Part shown: positions 33,206 to 43,079 of the stretch, piece by piece
Position numbering within the stretch: position 1 is the first letter of the stretch
Layout: every line of letters starts with the position of its first letter
Assembly: GCF_017744555.1 (NCBI RefSeq)
Contig: NZ_JAGIBD010000014.1
Span: forward strand, 20,956 to 84,955
Reading direction: 5' to 3'
Length of the DNA: 64,000 nucleotides
DNA from: Cellulomonas sp.
Lineage (GTDB): Bacteria; Actinomycetota; Actinomycetes; Actinomycetales; Cellulomonadaceae
Position numbers and translations under genes: made by a program
Notes under the pieces: generated by a model
Told to the model about the DNA's origin: nothing
Databases searched by the model: none
What the model saw: only the letters and a program-made list of their open reading frames with translations

Positions 33206-34117
33206 GTGTCGCAGAGCACGCTCGAGGCACTGGGCGGCAACGCCGCGCGCCCGGAGCGGTTCGGTCACGACGCGCTCGTCGCGTGCGACAACCTCGTGCG
33301 GATCTACCAGTCCGGCAGCGTCGAGGTGCAGGCCCTGCAGGGCCTCGACCTGCTGGTCGACGAGGGCGAGATGATCGCGGTCGTCGGCGCGAGCGGGTCG
33401 GGCAAGTCGACGCTGCTCGCGGTGCTGTCCGGGATGGACGCGCCCACCGCGGGCCGGGTCCGTGTCGGGCGCTGGGACCTCATGGCGATGCAGGCACGCG
33501 ACCGGGTCGCCTACCGCCGCGAGATGGTCGGCTTCGTGTGGCAGCAGACCTCCCGGAACCTGCTGCCCTACCTGACGGCCCGGCAGAACGTCGCGCTCCC
33601 GCTCACCTCGACGCCTCGCCGGAAGAAGGCCGCGCGGGCGCAGGAGCTGCTCGACCTCGTGGGCGTCGGGCACGTCGCCGACCGGCAGCCGCAGGAGATG
33701 TCGGGCGGTGAGCAGCAGCGCGTCGCGATCGCGACGGCCCTCGCGAACGGGCCGCAGCTGCTGCTGGCGGACGAGCCGACGGGCGAGCTCGACACCACGA
33801 CGGCGCGTGAGGTGTTCGACGCGCTGCAGACCGTGAACCGGGAAGCGGGCACCACGGTCGTCGTCGTCACGCACGACCCGGCCGTCAGCGGTCTCGTCGA
33901 GCGCACCGTCGCGATCCGGGACGGGCGCACCAGCAGCGAGGTGCTGCGCCGGGACACCGACGGGGACGTGACGCACGAGGAGTACGCCGTGATGGACCGG
34001 GCCGGTCGCGTGCAGGTGCCGCGCGAGTACCGGGAGGCGCTCGCCCTGACCCGCCGTGTGCGGCTGACGCTGGAGACCGAGCACCTCGGCGTCTGGCGCG
34101 ACGGCGGTGCGCGGTGA
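33206..34117 (+). CDS. ABC transporter ATP-binding protein (LolD/MacB type)
   Basis: The 303-residue ATPase has Walker A GASGSGKST (about residues 65-73), a Q-loop in FVWQQTSRN, signature MSGGEQQRVAIATAL, Walker B LLLADEPTGELD and switch His in VVVTHDP. A 70-residue C-terminal extension (EVLRRDTDGDVTHEEYAVMDR) is common in this actinobacterial branch. GTG 33206 is chosen because GGAGG sits eight bases upstream. It is the first of four coupled genes with a second ATPase and two large FtsX-type permeases, so it probably energises extrusion of an envelope component or peptide rather than import. Confidence 0.92.
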   Translation: MSQSTLEALGGNAARPERFGHDALVACDNLVRIYQSGSVEVQALQGLDLLVDEGEMIAVVGASGSGKSTLLAVLSGMDAPTAGRVRVGRWDLMAMQARDRVAYRREMVGFVWQQTSRNLLPYLTARQNVALPLTSTPRRKKAARAQELLDLVGVGHVADRQPQEMSGGEQQRVAIATALANGPQLLLADEPTGELDTTTAREVFDALQTVNREAGTTVVVVTHDPAVSGLVERTVAIRDGRTSSEVLRRDTDGDVTHEEYAVMDRAGRVQVPREYREALALTRRVRLTLETEHLGVWRDGGAR

Positions 34118-34809
34118 ACGCCGGCGCCGCCGTGCAGGTCCGGGGCGCGCACCGGACGTTCGGCAGCGGGCGGTCCGCCGTGCACGCGTTGCGCGGGGTC
34201 GACCTGGACGTCGCCCCCGGTGAGCTCGTCGCGCTCGTCGGGCGTTCCGGGTCGGGCAAGACGACGCTGCTCAACCTCGTCGGCGGGCTCGACCGCCCGG
34301 ACGAGGGCAGCGTGCTGGTCGACGACGTGGACGTCACGGCCCTCACCGAGGACGGGCAGGCCGAGCTGCGGCGCGAGCGGGTCGCCTTCGTGTTCCAGAC
34401 GTTCGGCCTGATCCCCGTGCTGACGGCGGCCGAGAACGTCGGCGTCCCGCTGCGGATGCGCGAGGCGCCGGTGGCCGAGCGGGAGCGGCGCGTCGAGATG
34501 CTGCTCGAGCTCGTCGGGCTCGGCGAGCACGCCCTGCAGCGGCCGGACGAGCTGTCCGGCGGGCAGCAGCAGCGGGTCGCCATCGCCCGCGCGCTGGCCG
34601 GCTCACCCCGGCTGCTGGTTGCGGACGAGCCGACGGGCCAGCTCGACAGCGAGACCGGTCTGTCGGTCATGGCCCTGATCCGCGGCGTCGTCGAGGCCGA
34701 GGGCATGACGGCGCTCGTCGCGACCCACGACCCGGTGATGATCGCGCTCGCGGACCGCGCGGTGCACCTCGTGGACGGCCGGCTGGTGGAGGCTCCCGCG
34801 CGTGCGTGA
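34114..34809 (+). CDS. ABC transporter ATP-binding protein (LolD/MacB type), second copy
   Basis: The 231-residue ATPase shows Walker A GRSGSGKTT, Q-loop FVFQTFGL, signature LSGGQQQRVAIARAL, Walker B LLVADEPTGQLD and switch His in VATHDP. The GTG overlaps the previous stop as GTGA and its end overlaps the permease start by eight bases. Two different ATPases next to two permeases suggest a heteromeric ATPase pair for one exporter, or two exporters sharing a promoter. No binding protein is present, consistent with export or mechanotransmission. Confidence 0.93.
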   Translation: MNAGAAVQVRGAHRTFGSGRSAVHALRGVDLDVAPGELVALVGRSGSGKTTLLNLVGGLDRPDEGSVLVDDVDVTALTEDGQAELRRERVAFVFQTFGLIPVLTAAENVGVPLRMREAPVAERERRVEMLLELVGLGEHALQRPDELSGGQQQRVAIARALAGSPRLLVADEPTGQLDSETGLSVMALIRGVVEAEGMTALVATHDPVMIALADRAVHLVDGRLVEAPARA

Positions 34810-37800
34810 GCTCCTGTGGCGGCGTGGACGCGCGCAGGCGGCCGTGCTGGTGGCGGTGCTCGCGGTCATGGTCGTCGGTTCCGCGCTGGTCGGGACGTGC
34901 GTGCTGCTCACGACGGCCGCCCCGCAGCGGGCCCTGCAGCTCACGATGGTCCGTGCCGCGCAGGAGGACGTCGCGGTGGGCGTCGCGCTCGGGTTCCCGG
35001 AGGACCCGGACGACCCCGACGTGGGGGAGCGCGTCGCGGCGACCGCACGGGACGCCTCCGACGCCGTCGCGCAGGCATCGTCCCTGCTGACGGCCCCGTT
35101 CGGAGACCTGCCGACGACGCGGACCACGTGGACGTCGACCGTCATGCGGTACCTGCCACCCGACGGTGGCCCGCTGCGGCTCGCCTACCTCGCAGAGCTC
35201 GACGACCCGGACGCACGGGGGACGGTCGCGTCGGGACGCTGGCCCGACGCGCCCGGTGAGATCGCGCTGCCGACGTCGGCAGCGCGCGCCCTGGGCCTCG
35301 ACGTCGGCAGCGCGACCACCCTGGCCGAGGTCGCGGGCGGCCCGGGCCAGGACCTGACGGTGGTCGGGACGTTCGTGCCGAGACCTGGCACCGGGTGGAC
35401 GGAGGACCCGCTCGACGGTGAAGGGGCGAGACCGAACTACCGGGGGCACATCGCCGCGTACGGTCCGTTCGTCGTCGCGCCCGGAGGGGTCGCCGCGAGC
35501 GCCCTGCCGCTGCGACGCGTCACGCTGCACGTCCAGCCGGACCTGACGACCGCGACCGCCGCCGACCTCGCCCGGGCCGCGACGGGCGTCGACGCGCTGC
35601 CGGGGCAGCTCGACAGCACGTTCGGGGACCGCGCCGAGAACGTGGTGGCGGACCTGCCGTTCGCGCGCACGATCGGTGCGGCGCGCGACCAGGGCAGGGT
35701 GACGGGGTCGGGCGTGCTCGCGGTGGCGCTGCTCGGCGGCGCGCTCGCGGCGACGACCGTGATGCTGTCGGCGCGGCTCGTCGCCGGTCGGCGCGCGGCG
35801 GAGGCGGCGCTGCTGGGCGCCCGTGGGGTGGGGCGCGGACGTCTCGTCCTGCAGGCAGGCGTCGAGGCTGCTGTGCTCGCGCTGCTCGCCGTCGCCCCGG
35901 CGACGGTGCTCGCGCTCGCGCTGTACGGCGCGCTGGCGGGTGCGGTCGGGCTCGGCCCCGCGGGCGTCCCCGAGGGGGGCGTCGGGTCGCTCGTCGCGAG
36001 CGTCGCCGCCGTCTCGCTCGTGCTGGGCGCGCTGCTCGTCGTGCCGTGGCTGCGCACGACGTCGCCGCGTGGCACGCGCGAGGACCGCGTCGGCGTGGTG
36101 GTCCGGTCGGGAGCCGACCTGCTGCTCCTCGCGCTCGCCGTGGTCGCGTACCTGCAGCTGCGCGCCCACCGGGTCACGAGCAGCGCCGCGGTGGACCCGG
36201 TGCTCGTCGTCGCGCCGGTGGTCTGCGTCGTGGCAGGGGCGGTGCTGCTGCTGCGCCCGCTCGCGTGGTTCGCGCGCAGGATCGACGCGCGCGCCTCCTC
36301 GACGCGCTCGCTGACCCTGCCTCTGGCCGCCTGGGGGATCGCGCGTCGGAGGCAGGGTGCTGCGGCGGCGTTCCTGCTGGTCCTCGCGACGGCGTGCGCG
36401 ACGTTCGGCGCGGGGTTCGCCGCCACGTGGGCGCAGTCCCAGCGCGACCAGGCGGAGGCTGTCGTGGGCACCGACCTGTCGGTCGCGGCGCAGCCGGGCG
36501 CGCTCGGCACGGGCGCCACGCTGCGTGAGGTCACGGGCGGCGAGGTCAGCCCCGTCACGAGCCGGACGACCACGCTCGGCTCGCGCACGCAGAGCGGCGA
36601 AGGCGCGGTGCACCTCGTCGCCGTCGACACGCGCGACGCCGACGGGCTCCTGCGTCCCCGCGTGCCGGGCGGCTGGACGGACGCCACGGCCGGCCTCGCG
36701 CCGGCGGACCCCGTGGGCGGCGTGCGGCTGAGCGGCACGACCGCGCAGCTCGCCGTGTCGGGCCACGTGACGGGTGACGCCGCGGTCTCGGCGAGCATCA
36801 GCCTCGTCGTGCAGGACGACGAAGGCGCGCGCGCCACGCTGCCCGCGGGCGTCGTCGAGCTGGACGGCACGCCGCACGCGCTCGCGGTGGCCGTGCCGCA
36901 GGACGCCCTGGTGGTGGCCGTCGACACCCGGTTGTCCGCCGCCGGCGACGCCGCCGACCCGGACCAGCAGAGCTCGCCCGACCTCACGGTCGACGTCCTG
37001 CTGCGCGACGCGACCCTCGCGCCGGGAGGGGCGTGGTCCGCCGGGCGCCCTCCCGGCGAGGACTACGTCGTGGCGTCGCTCGCGGACGTCACCGCCGACG
37101 AGGTGGCGGACGGCGTGCTGCTGACGCTCGACGGCACCGCCTCGCTACCCGGTCTGTACTGGTCGGACGGGACGCTCACGGCTCTTGCGTTCCGCCCTGT
37201 CGGCAGCGTGCCCGTCGTGGTCTCGGCCCGGCTGGCCGACGCGCTCGGGCTCGAGGTCGGCGACGGCATGCAGCTCACGCTGGGGCTGACGCCTGTGCGC
37301 GCCGAGGTCGCCGGCATCACGGCCTACGTCCCGTCGCAGCCGCGCGCGCCCGCCGTGCTCGCCGACGTGGACACGCTGTCGCGTGCCGCGCTCAGCGACG
37401 GCCACCTGGACCCGCTGACGGACGCCTGGTGGGTGGGCGGCACGACCCCCGCCGACGCCGCCGAGTCGCTCGTGGCAGCCGGGGTCGGCCCGGTGACGGA
37501 GCGCACCACCGTCGCGGACGAGAACGCCGAGGGGCCGTTGCGTGCGGCGCTGCGGGCCGCGGCGGCGCTGCTCGTCGTCGCCGCGGTCGTGCTGGCGCTC
37601 GTCGGGACCGCGATGCACGCGACGGCCGCGCTGGAGGCGCGCGAGCTGGACGTGGCCCGGCTGCGGGGGCTCGGGGCGTCACGACGTTCCGTGCTCGCGT
37701 CCGTGCTGGCCGAGCAGGGCGTTCTCACCGGGCTGCCGGTGCTGTGCGGGGTGGTGCTGGGGGCCCTCGCCTGCTGGGCCGTCGGTCCGCTCCTCGTGGT

Positions 37801-37975
37801 CTCCGCCGAGGGCCTGCCGCCCGTGCCGGCCGCCGCCGTGAGCTGGCCGTGGCCGGCCCAGGTGGCGGCGGTGCTCGTGGTCCTGGTGGGCTGCGCCGCT
37901 CTCGTCGTGCCGCTCGCCGCCCGCACGGTGCGGCGCTCGACGATCGCCCGGCTGCGGATGGACGGGACGGCATGA
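34802..37975 (+). CDS. ABC transporter permease with two FtsX-like modules (1057 aa)
   Basis: The product has one N-terminal helix (about residues 12-38), a large outer domain (about 40-300), a first FtsX/MacB-type three-helix group with more helices (about 310-510), a second outer domain (about 530-900) and a final FtsX-like group (about 910-1045, with ELDVARLRGLGASRRSV, the typical coupling segment). This duplicated architecture is that of MacB-like exporters or lipoprotein-releasing permeases of actinobacteria. The start overlaps the second ATPase and the end overlaps the next permease by four bases. The cargo is unknown. Confidence 0.87.
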   Translation: MRELLWRRGRAQAAVLVAVLAVMVVGSALVGTCVLLTTAAPQRALQLTMVRAAQEDVAVGVALGFPEDPDDPDVGERVAATARDASDAVAQASSLLTAPFGDLPTTRTTWTSTVMRYLPPDGGPLRLAYLAELDDPDARGTVASGRWPDAPGEIALPTSAARALGLDVGSATTLAEVAGGPGQDLTVVGTFVPRPGTGWTEDPLDGEGARPNYRGHIAAYGPFVVAPGGVAASALPLRRVTLHVQPDLTTATAADLARAATGVDALPGQLDSTFGDRAENVVADLPFARTIGAARDQGRVTGSGVLAVALLGGALAATTVMLSARLVAGRRAAEAALLGARGVGRGRLVLQAGVEAAVLALLAVAPATVLALALYGALAGAVGLGPAGVPEGGVGSLVASVAAVSLVLGALLVVPWLRTTSPRGTREDRVGVVVRSGADLLLLALAVVAYLQLRAHRVTSSAAVDPVLVVAPVVCVVAGAVLLLRPLAWFARRIDARASSTRSLTLPLAAWGIARRRQGAAAAFLLVLATACATFGAGFAATWAQSQRDQAEAVVGTDLSVAAQPGALGTGATLREVTGGEVSPVTSRTTTLGSRTQSGEGAVHLVAVDTRDADGLLRPRVPGGWTDATAGLAPADPVGGVRLSGTTAQLAVSGHVTGDAAVSASISLVVQDDEGARATLPAGVVELDGTPHALAVAVPQDALVVAVDTRLSAAGDAADPDQQSSPDLTVDVLLRDATLAPGGAWSAGRPPGEDYVVASLADVTADEVADGVLLTLDGTASLPGLYWSDGTLTALAFRPVGSVPVVVSARLADALGLEVGDGMQLTLGLTPVRAEVAGITAYVPSQPRAPAVLADVDTLSRAALSDGHLDPLTDAWWVGGTTPADAAESLVAAGVGPVTERTTVADENAEGPLRAALRAAAALLVVAAVVLALVGTAMHATAALEARELDVARLRGLGASRRSVLASVLAEQGVLTGLPVLCGVVLGALACWAVGPLLVVSAEGLPPVPAAAVSWPWPAQVAAVLVVLVGCAALVVPLAARTVRRSTIARLRMDGTA

Positions 37976-40713
37976 GGGCGGCCTGGCGCCGGTCCCGTGC
38001 CGACCTGTGGCCGTTGCTCGTCACCGCACTCGTCGTCGCGCTCACCGTGGGCCTGACGGACGCGGTGCCGCGGCTGCTCACCGGCAGGGCGGACACGGCC
38101 GTCCGGACGGCGGTCGCGCAGGCCGACCCGGCGGCCGACCTGCTCGTCACCCTGAGGTACGGCCCGGGCGCGTCGGACGCGTCGGCCGGCCCGTCGGACA
38201 CCACGGTGAGCGTCGACGACGTGGCACGCGCGATCGACGAGTCCGTTCCGGCGCCGCTGCGACCGGTGCTGGGCGCACCCGTCGCCGCCGTGACCAGCAG
38301 CGACCTCGCGCTCAGCACGCCGGACCTGCCGACCGGTGGCGTGCTGTGGATGACCTACCTCTGGGCGGGCCAGGAACCCGCCGTCCGGTGGCTCGACGGG
38401 ACGGCCCCCGGCCGACCCGGGCCGGACGGGGCCGTGCAGCTCGCGCTCTCCGACGAGGTGGCGCGGCGCCTCGGTGTCGGTGCCGGGGACACGTTCCAGG
38501 CCCGCAAGGAGGACCGGACGACGGTGCCGGTGCTGGTCACCGGCGTGTTCGACGCGGTGGACGCGTCCGACGAGGTCTGGACGGCGCGGCCGGAGGTGCT
38601 GCGCCCACGGGTCCTGGGCGCGAAGACCGAGCCCACCACGGTGGTGGGCGGCCTGCTGTCGGCAGCGTCCCTGCCCGCCGCGCGGGCCGCGCTCGAGCCG
38701 GACGGCGTGGCCCGGACGTTCCGGCTCGCGGTGGACCCCCAGGCGCTCGACTTCCGCGGCTCCGACGCGCTGGTGAAGCAGGTCGCCGCGCTCGAGGCGT
38801 CTCCGGAGCTGCTCGGTGCCCCGGGGCCCGGGCTGACCGTCACGTCCCGGCTCGACGTCCTGCTGCTGGACGCCCGCGCACGCGTCGCGGCCACGTGGTC
38901 GCAGGCCGTCGTGGTGCTCGCGGGTCTGGCGTGCGGCGCCGCGCTCGTGCTGCTCGTCGCGGCGGCCCTGCTCGCGCGCCGACGGTCCACCGCCCTGCGC
39001 ACCGTCCGCGCCCGGGGAGCCTCGCTGCCTGCCCTCGCCGGGGGAGCGGCCGCGGAGTCGGCGGTGGTCGTCGGCCTGGGCGCCGCGGTGGGTCTCGTCC
39101 TCGGTGGCGTCGTCGCACCGGGTCCGGTGACGTGGCCCTGGGTCGTCGTCGTGGTGCTCGTCGGCGTGCTGGCCCCGCCGGCGTTCGCGACGGCCACCGC
39201 GATGCGCGCCGAGCCGCGGCGGGTCCCGACCGACCGGCACCACCGCCGGCTCGCGCAGCGCGTGCGCACCGTGCGCAGGGTGTCGCTCGAGGCCGCGCTG
39301 CTGGTGCTCGCGGTCGCGGGGATGTCCGCCCTGCGGCGACGCGGTGCCGTGTCGATGTCCGGTGTCGCCGACCTGCTGCTCGCGGCGGCGCCCGTCCTCG
39401 CAGCGGCCGCCGTCGCGCTGCTGCTGTGGCGGGCCGTCCCGCCGCTGCTCACCGGTGCGCTGCACGTCGCGCGCAGGTCCCGCAAGGCCGGGCCGCTGCT
39501 CGCCATGGCCCGGGCCCGTTCCACGGGGGCCCTCCTGCCGTTCGTGGCTCTCGTGGTGCTCACCACGCTCGTCGGGCTGTGCGCCGCGCTCGTGGGGACG
39601 GCCCGTGCGGGGCAGGTGGACGGCTCGTGGGACAGCGTGGGCGCCGACGTCGTCGTCCGGACGGCCGTGCCCGACGCGTCGCTGGGGGAGGTTGCGGACG
39701 CGCTCGCCGCCGCCGACGGGGTCGACGCGGTCGCCGTCGGACGCGCGCAGGGCGAGCGCCAGGTCTTCGGCGTGCAGGGCGTCGACACGGTGCAGGTGCT
39801 GGCCGTCGACCCCGGCCCGTACGGCGCGCTGCTCGCCCGCACACCGTTCGGGGCCGCCCCGGCGCTCGCCCGGCTCGCCCGCGCGTCCGACGCGGCGGCG
39901 GCCCGCACCGACGTCGGTCCGCTGCCCGCGCTCGTGTCCGGACCGCTCCTCGCGACCGCTCCGTCGCTGCGGTGGGGAGACGTGACGATCGACCTCGACC
40001 CCGTCGGCGAAGCCCCCGCACTGCCGGCGCTGCAGCAGGACGGGACGCCGGCCGCCGCCACGGTGGTCGTGGACCGCGTCGCGCTGGCCGCGGTCGTCCG
40101 GGCGGTCGCCGCCGCACGAGCCGACCAGACCGGTTCGGCGGCCCCCGGCCCGGAGCAGGCGGTGGTCGACCCGGACACCGTCTGGGCCGTCGGCCCCGGG
40201 GCGTCGACCGTGGCCCACACGGCGGCCGCCACGGTCGGCGCGCACGAGCTGAGTCGCGCGCAGTGGCTCGCGGACCGGCGGGCGGACCCGCTGGCCGACG
40301 GGCTGCTGCTGCTCCTCGCCCTCGCGGCCGTCTTGTGCGCCGCCCTCGCGGCGACCGTCGTCGTCCTGGACGCGGCGGCCTCCGCTCCCGGTCGCGCCCG
40401 GTCGCTCGCGACCGCCCGCGTGCTGGGGCTGCGGGGACGGGCCTCCGCGCGGGTCGCCGCCGGGGAGCTGCTGCCGCCCACGCTCGTCGCGGCGGCGGGC
40501 GGCGTGCTGGTCGGCGCGGCGCTGGTCGGCGTGCTCGTGGGTCCGCTGGCCCTGCGGCTCGTCACCGGCCAGACCGGCGATCCCGCGGTCGTGCTGCCGT
40601 GGTGGGCGGTCGCGCCCGTCGGGCTCGTGGCGGTCACCGTCCTGGTGGTCGTCGCGGTCGAGTCCTCCGCCCGCCGTCGGGAGCGGCTCGGCCAGGTGCT
40701 CCGGGTGCGCTGA
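37972..40713 (+). CDS. ABC transporter permease, FtsX-like (913 aa)
   Basis: The product has an N-terminal helix (about residues 14-34), an outer domain (about 35-290), a multi-helix core (about 305-545; VRARGASLPALAGGAAAES is the coupling segment), a second outer domain and a last three-helix group (about 765-905; ARVLGLRGRASARVAAGE). It is a diverged paralogue of the preceding permease and should pair with it as a heterodimer. ATG 37972 overlaps the previous stop (ATGA). It converges on the metallo-hydrolase gene with a four-base gap. Confidence 0.87.
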   Translation: MRAAWRRSRADLWPLLVTALVVALTVGLTDAVPRLLTGRADTAVRTAVAQADPAADLLVTLRYGPGASDASAGPSDTTVSVDDVARAIDESVPAPLRPVLGAPVAAVTSSDLALSTPDLPTGGVLWMTYLWAGQEPAVRWLDGTAPGRPGPDGAVQLALSDEVARRLGVGAGDTFQARKEDRTTVPVLVTGVFDAVDASDEVWTARPEVLRPRVLGAKTEPTTVVGGLLSAASLPAARAALEPDGVARTFRLAVDPQALDFRGSDALVKQVAALEASPELLGAPGPGLTVTSRLDVLLLDARARVAATWSQAVVVLAGLACGAALVLLVAAALLARRRSTALRTVRARGASLPALAGGAAAESAVVVGLGAAVGLVLGGVVAPGPVTWPWVVVVVLVGVLAPPAFATATAMRAEPRRVPTDRHHRRLAQRVRTVRRVSLEAALLVLAVAGMSALRRRGAVSMSGVADLLLAAAPVLAAAAVALLLWRAVPPLLTGALHVARRSRKAGPLLAMARARSTGALLPFVALVVLTTLVGLCAALVGTARAGQVDGSWDSVGADVVVRTAVPDASLGEVADALAAADGVDAVAVGRAQGERQVFGVQGVDTVQVLAVDPGPYGALLARTPFGAAPALARLARASDAAAARTDVGPLPALVSGPLLATAPSLRWGDVTIDLDPVGEAPALPALQQDGTPAAATVVVDRVALAAVVRAVAAARADQTGSAAPGPEQAVVDPDTVWAVGPGASTVAHTAAATVGAHELSRAQWLADRRADPLADGLLLLLALAAVLCAALAATVVVLDAAASAPGRARSLATARVLGLRGRASARVAAGELLPPTLVAAAGGVLVGAALVGVLVGPLALRLVTGQTGDPAVVLPWWAVAPVGLVAVTVLVVVAVESSARRRERLGQVLRVR

Positions 40714-40717
40714 CGGG

Positions 40718-41479
40718 TCAGTGTGCGCCCCGTGCCCGTGCGCGGTCGACCGCGGCCTCGACACCGTCGTGCCAGGGTTCGCCGTGGCCGGGCAGCACGG
40801 TCGCCGCCCCGGTGGCGGCGAGCACGTCGAGCGACGCGAGCGCCTGGCCGCTGTCGGCCGTGGCCGCGCCCGCGACGATCTGCGGACCCGGCAGGCCGGT
40901 GTACGGGTCCAGCGTGACGAGCGCGTCGCCGCTGATGAGGGTGTCCCGGCCAGGGAGGTGGAGCGCACAGTGCCCGTACGTGTGGCCCGGTGTGAACAGC
41001 ACGCGCGGCGCACCGGGGAGCGGCAGCTCGCCACTCGTCGGGTAGGCGCGCAGGTCGTCGATCGCCGGGACGCGAAGCGCACCCGCACCGGCGATGGCCG
41101 CAAGGATCGGCAGCGCGCGAGGGTGCCGCAACGGGTAGAGGGCACGGGGGTTCTCGTGCGCGTACCGGTACGGGTGCGCCGCGAGGAAGAAGTCCTCCGG
41201 GTGCGCCCACACCGCGACGCCGAGCTCGCGGCGGAGCCGGGCGGCGACGCCCGTGTGGTCGAAGTGCGCGTGCGTGAGCGCGACGGCCGCGACGTCGGCC
41301 GGCGTCCTGCCGAGCGAGCGGAGCGCCTGCCCGAGCAGCGGCCAGAATGCGGGCAGGCCGGTGTCGACCACGAGCACCTCGCGGCCGTCGACCACGAGGT
41401 AGACGTTGACGTAGGCGTGCGCGAGCCGGAAGACGCCGTCGGCCACCTCCGTGGTGGCCGCGGCGTGCGTGCGCGGCAC
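40718..41479 (-). CDS. Metallo-beta-lactamase-fold hydrolase
   Basis: The 253-residue product has the binuclear zinc signature THAHFDHTG (HxHxDH, about residues 71-77), a third His in FTPGHTYGHCALH, the bridging Asp in LISGDALV and the last His in VLPGHGEPW. This is the glyoxalase-II/quinone-hydrolase layout; the substrate is not known. GTG 41479 overlaps nothing but starts two bases after the binding-protein stop, and GGGAG lies six bases upstream, so it appears to be the last gene of the sugar transporter operon. No signal peptide is seen, so it is cytosolic. Confidence 0.88.
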   Translation of the reverse strand: MPRTHAAATTEVADGVFRLAHAYVNVYLVVDGREVLVVDTGLPAFWPLLGQALRSLGRTPADVAAVALTHAHFDHTGVAARLRRELGVAVWAHPEDFFLAAHPYRYAHENPRALYPLRHPRALPILAAIAGAGALRVPAIDDLRAYPTSGELPLPGAPRVLFTPGHTYGHCALHLPGRDTLISGDALVTLDPYTGLPGPQIVAGAATADSGQALASLDVLAATGAATVLPGHGEPWHDGVEAAVDRARARGAH

Positions 41480-41481
41480 CG

Positions 41482-42852
41482 TCAGCTCCCGGCGGTCACG
41501 TTGTCGTACGCCCGTTGCGCGGCCGTCTGCGCGTCGGCCAGGGCCTCGGTCGCCGACTTGTCGCCGAGCAGCGTCGCCGTGACGGCGTTGTTGAGCTCGC
41601 TCTCGATGTCCTGGCCCGCGGGGGACGACCCGAACGTCTTCCCGTAGCCGAGGACGTCGTAGTAGGTCGAGATGACCTGGTCGAACCCCGCGTTCCCGGT
41701 GGGCACCACGTACTGGTCGCGGATGGCCTTGTCGGCCTCCGGCGAGCCGGTGAACAGGCCCGTGTTGAGGCCGCCGTCCTTCTGGAGCGTCGCGCTGCGG
41801 GCCTCGGCGGCCGCCTTCCAGGCGTCGAGGGTCGTGAGCTCGAGCGCCCACGCGCACGCGGCCGCCGGGTTCTTGGCGCCCTGGGGGATGACGAACGCCT
41901 GGCCGGACGTGACCGTGAACGGCTTGCCGTCCTTGTCCTTGAACGGGACGGCGCCGAGCTGGACCTTGTCGAGGTACGGGGACAGCACGTTCGGGTACCA
42001 CTGGGCGTCGACCTGCGCGCCGACCTGGTCCGTGACGAACTGGTTGGCGTCCCCGAACGTGTCGAACGCATCGGTGAAGCTCTTCACCTTCGCGAACCCG
42101 CCCTGGGCGTCGGCGATCTTCTTGAGCAGGTCGAGGCCGGCCGTGTTCGCGGGGTCGTCGAGCGTCGGCTTGCCCGCGTCGTCGGTGAGCCTGCCGCCCA
42201 TCGCGAGGACCCAGAGCCCGGCCTGACCGGTCGCGACCGGGTCGAACCCGAGGGTCGTCGGGACGCCGCCCGACTCCTTGTACATCGCGGTGAGCGCGCC
42301 GACCAGGACGTCCGGCTTCGACGTGTCGATCTGCTCGTCGGTGACGCCCGCGGCGTCCATGACGCGCTTGTTCAGCAGGATCGCGGGCGGCTGGTAGAAC
42401 TGCGGCACCGCCCACACCTTGTCCTGGTACCGGACGTCGTCGACGACGAACGGGTACCACCGGGTGTCGGGGTCGACGTCGTGCGCGGTGAAGCACTCGT
42501 CGAGGGGCAGGATCAGGCCCTGCGCGGCGTACGTCGTGACGTAGCGGCGGTCCATCTGCACGACGTCGGGCACGTCGCCGCCCGCGAGGCGGGTCGTGAA
42601 CTTCTGCGCGTCGAACGCGGTCTGGTCCAGCTTGACCGTCACGCCGTCGAGCTGGCCCGCGGCGTGGTCCATCCGGGCCGTGCCCACGTCGTCGGCGTTG
42701 TCGAACGCCCAGCCGTTCATGGTGCCGCTCGGTGTGCCGGTGAAGTCGGCGCTCGCGGCACCGCCCTGGTCCCCGCCGCCGGAGCTGCACGCCGCCAGCA
42801 CGAGTGCCACGACGGGGAGCACGGCCACGGTCGCGCGTCGCGTCCTTCTCAT
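41482..42852 (-). CDS. Extracellular solute-binding lipoprotein of a sugar ABC importer
   Basis: The 456-residue product has a lipoprotein signal (RRTRR start, lipobox LVLAACSS with Cys at about 22) and the two-lobe family-1 sugar-binding fold: KFTTRLAGGDVPDVVQMD, WAVPQFYQPPAILLNKRVM and a long C-terminal lobe with FVIPQGAKNPAAACAW. It would catch an oligosaccharide outside the membrane and deliver it to the permeases encoded upstream. A 227-base gap, with no gene I can support, separates it from the second permease; GGGAAGGGA precedes the ATG. Confidence 0.92.
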   Translation of the reverse strand: MRRTRRATVAVLPVVALVLAACSSGGGDQGGAASADFTGTPSGTMNGWAFDNADDVGTARMDHAAGQLDGVTVKLDQTAFDAQKFTTRLAGGDVPDVVQMDRRYVTTYAAQGLILPLDECFTAHDVDPDTRWYPFVVDDVRYQDKVWAVPQFYQPPAILLNKRVMDAAGVTDEQIDTSKPDVLVGALTAMYKESGGVPTTLGFDPVATGQAGLWVLAMGGRLTDDAGKPTLDDPANTAGLDLLKKIADAQGGFAKVKSFTDAFDTFGDANQFVTDQVGAQVDAQWYPNVLSPYLDKVQLGAVPFKDKDGKPFTVTSGQAFVIPQGAKNPAAACAWALELTTLDAWKAAAEARSATLQKDGGLNTGLFTGSPEADKAIRDQYVVPTGNAGFDQVISTYYDVLGYGKTFGSSPAGQDIESELNNAVTATLLGDKSATEALADAQTAAQRAYDNVTAGS

Positions 42853-43079
42853 CACTGCGTCCCTTCCCTGCCGCGGCGCGGGTCGTCGCGCCGACGGGTA
42901 CCCGAGGACGGTCGTCGGCGGAGCGAGGCCGGGGCCGCGTCTGCCGCGCCGCTGCGGGCCGGTCGTCGCGCCAGGCTCTGGACGCATCCGGCCGCGAGGG
43001 GTGCCGCGAGCCGGTGCCCTCAGCGTCGGTGCTCGAGCAGCGCTTCGCATCTCGGGCGACCGCGACGTCGGACCGAGCG

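Noticed and set aside
34667..36877. Long minus-strand open frame (736 codons) opposite the first permease
   Set aside because: It is composed of Arg/Asp/Gly runs with no motif; the plus strand encodes the permease.
37324..41145. A 1273-codon minus-strand open frame opposite the second permease
   Set aside because: It is a shadow of extreme GC third-position bias. It is Arg/Gly/His-rich without domains, and the plus strand has a coherent, coupled permease.
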